Below, one piece after another: positions 1 through 5,041 of a DNA stretch of 5,041 nucleotides. The stretch covers positions 1-5,041 of the forward strand of contig MFSY01000097.1 in NCBI GenBank assembly GCA_001785175.1, given 5' to 3'. Under the pieces are notes generated by a model. The model saw only the letters and a list, made by a program, of their open reading frames with translations. It was not told where the DNA came from and did not search any database. Position 1 is the stretch's first letter. Every line of letters begins with the position of its first letter. The DNA is from Candidatus Muproteobacteria bacterium RIFCSPHIGHO2_01_FULL_65_16 (GTDB taxonomy: Bacteria; Pseudomonadota; Gammaproteobacteria; Acidiferrobacterales; Sulfurifustaceae). Position numbers and translations under genes: made by a program.

Positions 1-92
1 GCCGTCATTCCGGCGAAGGCCGGAATCCAGGCTTTGAAGAAGCATCGGCCGTAAGGCCGATTCTGGATGCCAGCTTTCGCTGGCATGACGGC
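1..92. repeat. Branched palindromic repeat element (REP-like), 92 bp
   Basis: Nearly every base can pair. The outer stem is GCCGTCA (1-7) with TGACGGC (86-92). Hairpin A is TTCCGGC (8-14), loop GAAG, GCCGGAA (19-25). The middle arm is TCCAG (26-30) with CTGGA (63-67). It encloses a short hairpin, GCTT (31-34) with AAGC (40-43), and hairpin B, ATCGGCC (44-50), loop GTAA, GGCCGAT (55-61). Hairpin C is TGCCAGC (68-74), loop TTTC, GCTGGCA (79-85). Only T62 and the loops are unpaired. The two 30-nt ends are inverted copies, identical at 25 of 30 positions. The ATTCC-N10-GGAAT core resembles dispersed repeats such as neisserial dRS3, which is recall and not a search result. The element starts at window base 1 and could extend to the left. 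The structure is certain as sequence; the class and any function are inferred. Confidence 0.8.
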
Positions 93-116
93 TTTACTGC
101 TTATTCAGAGCTTCCT

Positions 117-226
117 TAGCTGTTAGCTGTTAGCTGATGGCTGATGGCTGATGGCTGATAGCTAATTTAGCTGACCGCTGATAGCTGATTAGCTGATCGC
201 TCATTTAGCTAATTGCTAATCGCTTA
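117..226. repeat. Degenerate heptamer tandem array, consensus TAGCTGA
   Basis: Fifteen 7-nt units can be read. TAGCTGT occurs twice (117-130), then TAGCTGA (131-137), TGGCTGA three times (138-158) and TAGCTAA (159-165). Next come TAGCTGA (168-174), CCGCTGA (175-181), TAGCTGA (182-188), TAGCTGA (190-196), TCGCTCA (197-203), TAGCTAA (206-212), TTGCTAA (213-219) and TCGCTTA (220-226). Extra T bases sit at 166-167, 189 and 204-205. GCT is invariant at unit positions 3-5, while position 2 and positions 6-7 vary. It is AT-richer than its surroundings. It resembles short tandem heptad repeats found between genes in many bacteria. No coding role is apparent. Confidence 0.85.
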
Positions 227-230
227 TTTT

Positions 231-260
231 TCTCCGCGCCTCCGCGTCTCTGCGGTGAAA
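231..260. repeat. Three tandem octamers followed by GTGAAA
   Basis: The units are TCTCCGCG (231-238), CCTCCGCG (239-246) and TCTCTGCG (247-254), directly followed by GTGAAA (255-260). A T5 run (227-231) links them to the heptamer array. From memory, the CTCCGCG-CTCTGCGGTGA type of sequence recurs between genes in many unrelated bacterial genomes. I cannot check that here and I know of no function. Confidence 0.6.
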
Positions 261-379
261 TCATCCTTTCCGCCCATAGGGTGCGCCATGCGGGGACCCG
301 AAACCAGATTGTGTTACCACGATAACCGTCCGCGGCGCGCACCGGCGCGCCGCTGGTCGCGCCTGGTCCATCGTTTGTC
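261..379. other. Non-coding remainder downstream of hemW
   Basis: This 119-bp stretch lies between the octamers and the hemW stop codon. No reading frame here looks like a protein. It contains a weak, asymmetric palindrome in which GGGT (279-282) can pair with ACCC (296-299) around GCGCCATGCG, and a strong GC hairpin at 332-353 that is listed separately. I see no RNA gene and no recognisable regulatory site. Confidence 0.5.
332..353 (-). terminator. Candidate transcript-end hairpin downstream of hemW
   Basis: GCGGCGCGC (332-340) pairs perfectly with GCGCGCCGC (345-353) around the loop ACCG, starting 26 nt beyond the hemW stop codon. Position and strength fit a transcript-ending hairpin. However, the minus strand after the stem reads GACGGTTATC with no T run, so this is not a standard intrinsic terminator. 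It could be a 3' stabilising hairpin, a Rho-dependent end, or simply a GC-rich palindrome. Confidence 0.3.
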
Positions 380-1570
380 TTAAACGCCGGCGGCCGGGCG
401 CGCGCGATCCTCGGTGAGGAACAACGCCGCGAGGTCGTTGAGGAAACGGTAGCCCAGCTCTGTGGGGCGCACCAAGGCGTCATCCGGTTCGAGCAGGCCG
501 CGCGTCCGCGCGTCCGCGAGCGTCGTCCGAATCGCGCCGATCGAAAGCCCAGTGCGCTCCGGAAAAAGGTGCAAGGAAAAGCCGTCCTTGAGGCGCAGCG
601 CGTTCAGCATGAACTCCGCGGTCACGTCCCGGGGCGTGAGCCGCTGTTCCCCGCCGAGCGCGCCGGTGGTCCCGGCCTTGGCGAGATAATCCTTCGGATT
701 CTTAACCTTCCACAAGCGCGCGATGCCTTCGCTTTCGGTGATCTTTCCATGCGCGCCGGCGCCGATGCCGAGGTAATCGCCGAAGGTCCAGTAGTTGAGA
801 TTGTGGCGGCACTCGAAGCCGGGCCGCGCGTAGGCCGAGACTTCGTATTGTTTGAAACCGTTCTCGGCGAGTAAGTCTTGGATCGCCTGCTGCATCTCCC
901 AGATCGTGTCATCGTCCGGGAGCTTCGGCGGGCGCGCGTGGAAGAGCGTGTTCGGTTCGACGGTGAGCTGATAGGCCGAGATATGCGTCGCCCCGAGCTC
1001 GATGGCCGTGCGCACGTCGGCCAGCGCCTGCTCGACCGTCTGTCCCGGCAGGCCGAACATGAGATCGAGATTGAAGTTCTCGAACCCGGCCGCGCGCGCC
1101 GCCTGCGCCGCGCGCAGCGCCTCGTCGCGGTCGTGGATGCGCCCAAGCGCCTTGAGTTTTTCGTCCGCGAAGCTCTGGACGCCGATCGAGAGCCGGTTGA
1201 CGCCGGCCTCGCGGAAGCCCTTGAAATGTTCCACGTCCACCGTGCCAGGATTGGCTTCAAGCGTGATCTCCGCGCCGGCCGCCGGTTCGATCCGTTCCCG
1301 CACGCTGGCGAGCAGACGAGCGATGGCCGCGGGCGAAAACAGGCTCGGCGTGCCGCCGCCGAGGAAGACGGACCGGACCGTCCGCCCCCGGACCCGCGGC
1401 AGGTCATATTCCAGATCGCGCAGCAACGCCTCGATGTACTCGCCCTCCGGGATCGCCCCTTCCGCCGCGTGCGAGTTGAAGTCGCAGTACGGGCACTTGC
1501 GCACGCACCACGGCAGGTGGATGTAGAGCGACAGGGGCGGCAGGTCGGTAAAGCGCGCCCCCCGGCTCAC
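380..1570 (-). CDS. hemW: HemW, radical-SAM heme chaperone
   Basis: HemW is a cytoplasmic heme-binding radical-SAM protein thought to deliver heme to target enzymes such as respiratory reductases. The 396-residue product is close to the family's usual size. CxxxCxxC (C22, C26, C29) binds the [4Fe-4S] cluster, GGGTPS (71-76) and EANPGT (105-110) belong to the SAM-binding core, and HNLNYW (256-261) matches the HNxxYW heme motif. The C-terminal HemN_C-type domain covers about 310-385. After C29 the sequence is D-F, so the fourth cysteine of the HemN CxxxCxxCxC motif is absent. That argues for HemW and against coproporphyrinogen III dehydrogenase, although many databases carry the HemN-like name. 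The start is GTG, within a GTGA overlap with the yrfG stop, and GGAG lies 8 nt upstream. It is the second gene of the yrfG-hemW unit and is probably translationally coupled to yrfG. The stop is TAA. Confidence 0.95.
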   Translation of the reverse strand: MSRGARFTDLPPLSLYIHLPWCVRKCPYCDFNSHAAEGAIPEGEYIEALLRDLEYDLPRVRGRTVRSVFLGGGTPSLFSPAAIARLLASVRERIEPAAGAEITLEANPGTVDVEHFKGFREAGVNRLSIGVQSFADEKLKALGRIHDRDEALRAAQAARAAGFENFNLDLMFGLPGQTVEQALADVRTAIELGATHISAYQLTVEPNTLFHARPPKLPDDDTIWEMQQAIQDLLAENGFKQYEVSAYARPGFECRHNLNYWTFGDYLGIGAGAHGKITESEGIARLWKVKNPKDYLAKAGTTGALGGEQRLTPRDVTAEFMLNALRLKDGFSLHLFPERTGLSIGAIRTTLADARTRGLLEPDDALVRPTELGYRFLNDLAALFLTEDRARPAAGV

Positions 1571-2217
1571 GGCATGATCTCCAGGAAATTCCGGATCGCG
1601 GGAAACTCGGCCACGTCCTTTTCCGGCAGCCTGGAGTCGGGCCGGCGCACGGCGAGCAGCCGGCGGATGCCGTAGGCGCGCGCCGCGCGCAGCACCGGCA
1701 GGCTGTCGTCTATAAGCAGCGTCGCGTCCGCGGCGAACGGCACGACGGCGTGCAGCTTGCGCCAGAACCCGGCGTGCTCCTTGGGCAGGCCGAGGTCGTG
1801 GGCGCAGACGACGGCGTCGAAGTGCCCGCCGAGCTGCGTGCGCCGGAGCTTGAGCGCGAGCGCCTTGCCGTGGGCGTTGGTGACCAGCGCGATGCGTTTC
1901 TTGCGCGCGCGCACCGCCGCGAGAAAGTCCACGACGTGCGGATGCACCGCGATCAGGTGGTCCACCTCCTCCTTGAGCACGGGGATGTCGAGCCCGAGCT
2001 CGCGCGTCCAGTAGTCCACGCAGTACCAGTCGAGCGTGCCCTCGGCCCTTTTGTAGCGCGCCGTGAGCTCGGCCCTGGCGGCCTCGAGGGCGAGCCCGTG
2101 TTTTTCCGCGTACCGGCGCGGCACGTGCTCGAGCCAGAAATGGTTGTCGTAGTGCAGATCGAGCAGCGTGCCGTCCATATCGAGCAGGACGGTGCCAATC
2201 TCATCCCAGGAAATCAT
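1567..2217 (-). CDS. yrfG: YrfG, GMP/IMP 5'-nucleotidase (HAD superfamily)
   Basis: YrfG is a cytoplasmic HAD-family phosphatase; the E. coli enzyme dephosphorylates purine mononucleotides, chiefly GMP and IMP. All HAD motifs are present in the 216 residues. Motif I is DMDGT with nucleophile D13 and acid/base D15, motif II is T113 in LVTNAH, motif III is K146 in LPKE, and motif IV is D170-D171 in LIDDS. The cap carries LDWYCVDYW (62-70), nearly the same as LNWYCLDYW in E. coli YrfG, and the early stretch LLDLHYDNHFW is also shared. The ATG start gives the expected N-terminus directly before motif I, but no Shine-Dalgarno sequence is visible upstream. The gene is transcribed divergently from nudE and heads a unit with hemW, sharing a GTGA overlap. 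Its start lies only 48 bp from a MITE-like element, and I could not identify a promoter. Substrate preference is inferred from the family. Confidence 0.93.
   Translation of the reverse strand: MISWDEIGTVLLDMDGTLLDLHYDNHFWLEHVPRRYAEKHGLALEAARAELTARYKRAEGTLDWYCVDYWTRELGLDIPVLKEEVDHLIAVHPHVVDFLAAVRARKKRIALVTNAHGKALALKLRRTQLGGHFDAVVCAHDLGLPKEHAGFWRKLHAVVPFAADATLLIDDSLPVLRAARAYGIRRLLAVRRPDSRLPEKDVAEFPAIRNFLEIMP
1579..1582 (-). promoter_or_regulatory. Ribosome binding site deciding the hemW GTG start
   Basis: GGAG on the minus strand lies within the last codons of yrfG and is separated from the hemW GTG (1568-1570) by 8 nt. It supports the GTG that overlaps the yrfG stop codon, and the protein beginning there matches the usual HemW N-terminus. 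Confidence 0.65.
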
Positions 2218-2265
2218 GTGTACAGCCGAAAATGAAGCGCAGTTGGGGGAATTCGCCAGCCGGGG

Positions 2266-2434
2266 CTAGCAGGTTGCTGAAAAAGTCCATCCTGGACTTT
2301 TTCAGCTCGCTTCGCCGCGGCACATGTCCGCGGCTCGCTCCATTTTTCAAACACTTGCGTGTTCGAAAAATGGCGGTCGGTCCCTCGACCGCACCGCAGG
2401 CTGCTGAAAAACGAGTTTTTCAGCAGCCTGCTAG
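2266..2434. mobile_element. MITE-like element with 19-bp terminal inverted repeats
   Basis: The left end, CTAGCAGGTTGCTGAAAAA (2266-2284), and the reverse complement of the right end (2416-2434) match at 18 of 19 positions. Five hairpins follow in order: 2276-2306 (14-bp arms), 2314-2334 (7-bp arms), 2340-2373 (15-nt arms with one A/C mismatch, loop TTGC), 2373-2392 (7-bp arms) and 2396-2431 (17-bp arms, 2-nt loop). CTAG occurs at both edges; because it is self-complementary it could be a 4-bp target duplication or part of the ends. No transposase or credible reading frame lies inside. Size, ends and lack of coding content fit a non-autonomous element mobilised in trans, but I cannot name the parent IS family. 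It fills most of the 243-bp gap between the yrfG and nudE starts, leaving 48 bp of plain sequence on the yrfG side and 26 bp on the nudE side. Other copies in the genome would settle its mobility. Confidence 0.7.
2276..2306. terminator. Possible bidirectional terminator in the left end of the MITE-like element
   Basis: GTCCA (2285-2289), loop TCC and TGGAC (2293-2297) form a stem preceded by A5 and followed by T5, so either strand reads as a hairpin plus a U-tract. The GC-rich core is only 5 bp, and the A and T runs also pair with each other within the 14-bp arms. Terminator strength is therefore uncertain. Confidence 0.35.
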
Positions 2435-2436
2435 AA

Positions 2437-2442
2437 TATACT
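2437..2442 (+). promoter_or_regulatory. Candidate -10 box for the nudE-cysQ-kinase unit
   Basis: TATACT matches five of the six bases of the sigma-70 -10 consensus and lies 2 bp outside the right edge of the MITE-like element. Transcription would begin about 12 nt before the ATG at 2461. The -35 region would fall in the element's right hairpin, around GTTTTTC (2415-2421), and does not match TTGACA. It is the only AT-rich stretch close to nudE, so it is plausible but weak. Confidence 0.3.
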
Positions 2443-2460
2443 CTTACCGTCCCGGACGCC

Positions 2461-3033
2461 ATGCGCACGCCTCCCATGCCCAAAAAACCGGAAATCACCC
2501 GCACCGAGACCATCGCGCGCACGCGCCTGTTCCGGGTGGAGCAGGTTGACCTCAGGTTTTCCAACGGCCGCGAGGTGTGCTACGAGCGCCTGCGCGGCTC
2601 GTCCGCCGGGGCGGTGCTGGTGGTGCCGCTGCTGGACGCACGCACGGTGCTGCTGATCCGCGAGTACGCCGCCGCGGTCGAGCGCTACGAGCTTGCCCTG
2701 CCCAAGGGCCGCATCGAGGAGGGCGAGACGCCGCTCGCGGCCGCCAACCGCGAGATCATGGAGGAGGTCGGCTACGGCGCGAAAACCCTGACCCCGCTCA
2801 AGTGCGTGACCCTGGCGCCGGGTTACTTCAATCACACAACCCATGTCGTGCTGGCGCAGGATCTGTATCCGGAGCGCATCCCCGGCGACGAGCCGGAGGC
2901 GATCGAGGTCGTGCCGTGGTCGCTCGACGAGCTGCCGGCGCTGTGCGCGCTGGAGGAGTGCACCGAGGCGCGCTCGATCGCGGCGCTGTACCTGGTGCGC
3001 GAGTTTCTCCAAAGCAGCCGGGGGCGCGCATGA
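2461..3033 (+). CDS. nudE: NudE, ADP-compound Nudix hydrolase
   Basis: NudE hydrolyses the pyrophosphate of ADP compounds (ADP-ribose, Ap3A, NADH) in the cytoplasm, yielding AMP and the other phosphorylated half. The 190-residue protein has a complete Nudix box GX5EX7REUXEEXGU from G83 to Y105, with metal-binding glutamates in REIMEE (97-102). Its N-terminal IARTRLFRVEQVDLRFSNG and the later QDLYPE stretch align closely with E. coli NudE (IARTRLF against VARSRLF, RFSNG against EFSNG, QDLYPE in both). Two starts are credible: ATG 2461, used here, with a weak GGA 4 nt upstream, or ATG 2476, which gives 185 residues, about the E. coli length. An open frame extends upstream to 2359, but that part is translated MITE-like sequence. 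nudE is the first gene of the plus-strand unit, and its TGA overlaps the cysQ ATG (ATGA). Confidence 0.92.
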   Translation: MRTPPMPKKPEITRTETIARTRLFRVEQVDLRFSNGREVCYERLRGSSAGAVLVVPLLDARTVLLIREYAAAVERYELALPKGRIEEGETPLAAANREIMEEVGYGAKTLTPLKCVTLAPGYFNHTTHVVLAQDLYPERIPGDEPEAIEVVPWSLDELPALCALEECTEARSIAALYLVREFLQSSRGRA

Positions 3034-3839
3034 GCCGGAACCCCTGCGACTGGCTGGAGGAGGCGCGCGCCATCGCCGTCGAGGCCGGGCGGCGCATCCT
3101 CGATGTATACGAGCGCAACTTCCACGTCGGGGCGAAGGCCGACGGCTCGCCGCTGACCGAGGCCGACCGCGCCGCGCACGACGCGATCGTCGCGCGCCTG
3201 TCGGCGCTGACCCCGGACGTGCCGGTGCTGTCGGAGGAGGCGACGCAGGTGCCATACGAGGCGCGTGCCGCCTGGGGACGCTTCTGGCTCGTGGACCCGC
3301 TCGACGGCACCAAGGAATTCATCAATCGCAACGGCGAGTTCACCGTCAACATCGCGCTCATCGAGGGCCACGCGCCGGTGCTCGGCGTCGTGTACGTGCC
3401 GGTGCTCGGCGTGGGCTACTCGGCCTGCCGCGGGGGCGGGGCGTTCCGGCAAAAGGCCGACGGCCGACCGGAGCCGATCCGCGCGCGCCGCTTCGCCGGC
3501 GGCAAGCCGGTCGTGGTCGCGAGCCGCTCGCACGCGGGCCGGGAGACCGAGGAGTTTCTGCAAAGCCTCGGCGCGCACGATGTCGTGAGCATGGGCAGCT
3601 CGCTCAAGTTCTGCCTCGTCGCCGATGGCGCGGCCGACGTCTACCCGCGCCTGGGCCCGACCATGGAATGGGACACGGCCGCGGCCCAGTGCGTGGTCGA
3701 GGAGGCCGGCGGCGGCGTGACCGATCTAACCGGCCGGCCGCTCGCCTACAACAAACCGGACCTGCACAACCCGTGGTTCATCGTGCGCGGCGCGGGCGAA
3801 TACGACTGGCGCCGTCATCTTCCTCCCGCCGCGAAATGA
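3030..3839 (+). CDS. cysQ: CysQ, 3'(2'),5'-bisphosphate nucleotidase
   Basis: CysQ removes the 3'-phosphate of 3'-phosphoadenosine 5'-phosphate (PAP), the by-product of PAPS-dependent sulfate reduction and other sulfo-transfer, giving AMP and relieving PAP inhibition of exonucleases. It belongs to the inositol-monophosphatase-like, metal-dependent, lithium-sensitive phosphatases. In the 269 residues the metal ligands are visible: E69-E70 in VLSEE, DPLDGT (89-94), and WDTAA with D215. GEFTVNIAL (102-110) and GSSLKFCLVA (189-198) are nearly identical to E. coli CysQ, which is slightly shorter. The ATG overlaps the nudE stop, and GGGGG (3020-3024) lies 5 nt before it as a modest ribosome site. 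The open frame reaches back to 2577, but that part is a shadow of nudE. The stop overlaps the next gene's ATG, so all three plus-strand genes are probably cotranscribed. Confidence 0.95.
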   Translation: MSRNPCDWLEEARAIAVEAGRRILDVYERNFHVGAKADGSPLTEADRAAHDAIVARLSALTPDVPVLSEEATQVPYEARAAWGRFWLVDPLDGTKEFINRNGEFTVNIALIEGHAPVLGVVYVPVLGVGYSACRGGGAFRQKADGRPEPIRARRFAGGKPVVVASRSHAGRETEEFLQSLGAHDVVSMGSSLKFCLVADGAADVYPRLGPTMEWDTAAAQCVVEEAGGGVTDLTGRPLAYNKPDLHNPWFIVRGAGEYDWRRHLPPAAK

Positions 3840-5041
3840 ACCGCGCCGCTTCCGAGCGGCTTTACCTGGCGCTGGATCAGGGTGGGCACGCCAGCCGCGC
3901 GCTGGTGTTCGACGGGCGCGGCGCGCTGCTCGCCAAGGGGCTGGAAGAGGTGCGCGTCCGCCATCCGCAGCCCGGCTGGGTGGAGCAGGACCCGGAAGAG
4001 CTGGTCGCCTCGCTGCACAGCGCCGCCGCCGCGGCGCTGCGGCAGTTGGGCGCGCGCGCGGCGCGGCCGACAAGCGCCGGGCTCGCCACCCAGCGCGCGA
4101 GCATCGTCTGCTGGGACCGCGTAAGCGGCGCCGCGCTCTCCCCCGTGATCAGCTGGCAGGACGTGCGCGCGCACGCGTGGCTCGAACAGTTCGCGCCGCG
4201 CGCCGACGACATCCACCGGCGCACCGGCCTGCGGCTCTCGGCGCACTACGGCGCGAGCAAGCTGCGCTGGTGCCTCGAGCACCTGCCCGCGGTCGCGGCC
4301 GCGCACCGCGAAGGCCGCCTCGCCTTCGGCCCGCTCGCGGCCTTCCTCATATTCCGCCTGCTCGAGGAGCGCCCGCTGCTGGTTGATCCGGCCAACGCCG
4401 CGCGCACGTTGTTGTGGAACCTCGCGACCATGGACTGGGACCCGGAGCTGCTCGCCCTCTTCGGCCTGCCGCGCGCGGCGTTGCCGGCGTGTGTCCCCAC
4501 CCGCCACCGCTTCGGCGACCTGCAAGTGGGCGGGCACGCGCTCGCGCTCGAGATCCTAACCGGCGACCAGTCGGCGGCCCTGTTCGCGCACGGCGCGCCG
4601 CGGCCGGACACCGCCTACATCAACATGGGCACCGGCGCCTTCATCCAGCGGGCGCTGGGGCGTCATCCCGGGGACGCGGCCGGCCTGCTCACCGGGGTGG
4701 TGTTCCGGGACGACGCGGAAGTCGTGTACACGCTCGAAGGCACGGTCAACGGCGCCGGCGCGGCGCTGCAATGGCTGGAAGAAGAGCATGGTCTCAAGGA
4801 TGTGGAGCGCGATCTGCCGGGCTGGCTGGATCGGGACGGCGCGCCGCCGCTTTTTCTCAACGGCGTTTCCGGCCTCGGGGCGCCGTTCTGGGTGCCGGAT
4901 TTTCCATCCGGATTCATCGGTGCGGGGGAGCCGTGGCAGCAGGCGGTCGCGGTCGCCGAGAGCATTGTGTTCCTGCTGCAAGTGAACCTGGAGGAATTGC
5001 GGCGGCACGATCCGGCGCCGCGCGAAATCCTCGTCACCGGC
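3836..5041 (+). CDS. FGGY-family carbohydrate kinase, GlpK-like, 3' end cut by window edge
   Basis: The frame runs open for 402 codons to the last base. FGGY kinases are about 500 residues, so roughly the last 100, including most of the ATP-binding end of FGGY_C, are missing. The likely reaction is ATP-dependent phosphorylation of a polyol or sugar in the cytoplasm. Similarity to glycerol kinase is clear: ALDQGG (12-17), QPGWVEQDP (45-53), TGDQSAALF (242-250), NMGTGAF (263-269), GLGAPFW (346-352). By hand alignment, D244 (catalytic base, E. coli D245), R87 (R83), W107 (W103) and F269 (F270) are kept. E84 is replaced by A88, Y135 by H137, and T13-T14 of the phosphate loop by G17-H18. A plain glycerol kinase call is therefore unsafe and the substrate is unknown. 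The ATG overlaps the cysQ stop (ATGA), with no clear ribosome site, suggesting translational coupling. No frameshift is seen. Confidence 0.85.
   Translation, partial: MNRAASERLYLALDQGGHASRALVFDGRGALLAKGLEEVRVRHPQPGWVEQDPEELVASLHSAAAAALRQLGARAARPTSAGLATQRASIVCWDRVSGAALSPVISWQDVRAHAWLEQFAPRADDIHRRTGLRLSAHYGASKLRWCLEHLPAVAAAHREGRLAFGPLAAFLIFRLLEERPLLVDPANAARTLLWNLATMDWDPELLALFGLPRAALPACVPTRHRFGDLQVGGHALALEILTGDQSAALFAHGAPRPDTAYINMGTGAFIQRALGRHPGDAAGLLTGVVFRDDAEVVYTLEGTVNGAGAALQWLEEEHGLKDVERDLPGWLDRDGAPPLFLNGVSGLGAPFWVPDFPSGFIGAGEPWQQAVAVAESIVFLLQVNLEELRRHDPAPREILVTG

Noticed and set aside
1..92. tRNA or tmRNA reading of the cloverleaf-like fold
   Set aside because: Stem lengths and loops do not fit; there is no GTTCRA T-loop, no anticodon arm and no 3' CCA.
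117..226. CRISPR array
   Set aside because: Units are 7 nt with no spacers and no cas genes in view.
205..483. Minus-strand 92-codon frame overlapping the hemW 3' end
   Set aside because: It overlaps hemW out of frame and ends by translating the octamer and heptad repeats; no protein-like features.
622..1407. Minus-strand 261-codon frame inside hemW, and plus-strand frames across the same region (878-1675, 1002-1526)
   Set aside because: Arginine-, alanine- and serine-rich shadows typical of alternate frames in GC-rich DNA; the hemW frame has all family motifs.
380..1570. Coproporphyrinogen III dehydrogenase (HemN)
   Set aside because: The fourth cysteine of CxxxCxxCxC is replaced by phenylalanine and the HNxxYW motif is present, which fits HemW.
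2359..2460. Upstream extension of the nudE frame to an earlier start
   Set aside because: The extra residues are translation of the hairpins of the MITE-like element and have no counterpart in NudE.
2218..2460. Riboswitch or structured leader for yrfG or nudE
   Set aside because: The hairpins are explained by an element with terminal inverted repeats; no known riboswitch core is visible.
2577..3029. Upstream extension of the cysQ frame by 151 codons
   Set aside because: It lies entirely within nudE in another frame and is low-complexity; the ATG at 3030 gives the normal CysQ N-terminus.
2431..3578. Long minus-strand frames opposite nudE and cysQ (2431-3255, 2832-3578)
   Set aside because: Antisense shadows with arginine- and alanine-rich composition; nudE and cysQ are clearly coding on the plus strand.
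3815..5008. Minus-strand frames opposite the FGGY kinase (3815-4537, 4246-4611, 4556-5008)
   Set aside because: Shadows of the kinase frame, which has recognisable FGGY motifs throughout.

Overview
The window comes from a GC-rich bacterium, most likely a gammaproteobacterium. The main reason is the divergent block yrfG / nudE-cysQ: YrfG, NudE and CysQ all closely resemble the enteric and pseudomonad proteins, and from memory the same block occurs in pseudomonads. A finer placement (for example a Chromatiales- or Acidiferrobacterales-like lineage) would be a guess.

Layout. Bases 1-379 carry no gene I can support and are packed with repeats. They hold a 92-bp palindromic element that folds almost completely into a branched structure, a 110-bp array of 15 degenerate heptamers, three tandem octamers, and about 120 bp of unassigned sequence with one GC-rich hairpin. 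Bases 380-2217 on the minus strand are a two-gene unit: yrfG (purine nucleotidase of the HAD superfamily) is upstream and hemW (radical-SAM heme chaperone) downstream, joined by a GTGA overlap. Bases 2218-2460 separate the divergent units and contain a 169-bp MITE-like element with 19-bp terminal inverted repeats and five consecutive hairpins. Bases 2461-5041 on the plus strand are nudE, cysQ and a GlpK-like FGGY-family kinase that runs off the right edge; each junction is an ATGA overlap.

How the genes fit together. YrfG (GMP/IMP to nucleosides), NudE (ADP-ribose, NADH, ApnA) and CysQ (3'-phosphoadenosine 5'-phosphate to AMP) form a nucleotide-housecleaning group. HemW shares the yrfG transcript but handles heme. 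The FGGY kinase is translationally coupled to cysQ and keeps only part of the glycerol pocket of GlpK, so its substrate is open.

The metabolic genes are ordinary. The points worth a second look are the fully foldable 92-bp repeat with internal covariation, the mixed repeat cluster behind hemW, the MITE-like insertion occupying the only divergent promoter region, and the altered substrate pocket of the FGGY kinase. I see no CRISPR array, tRNA, rRNA, or defence or toxin system.
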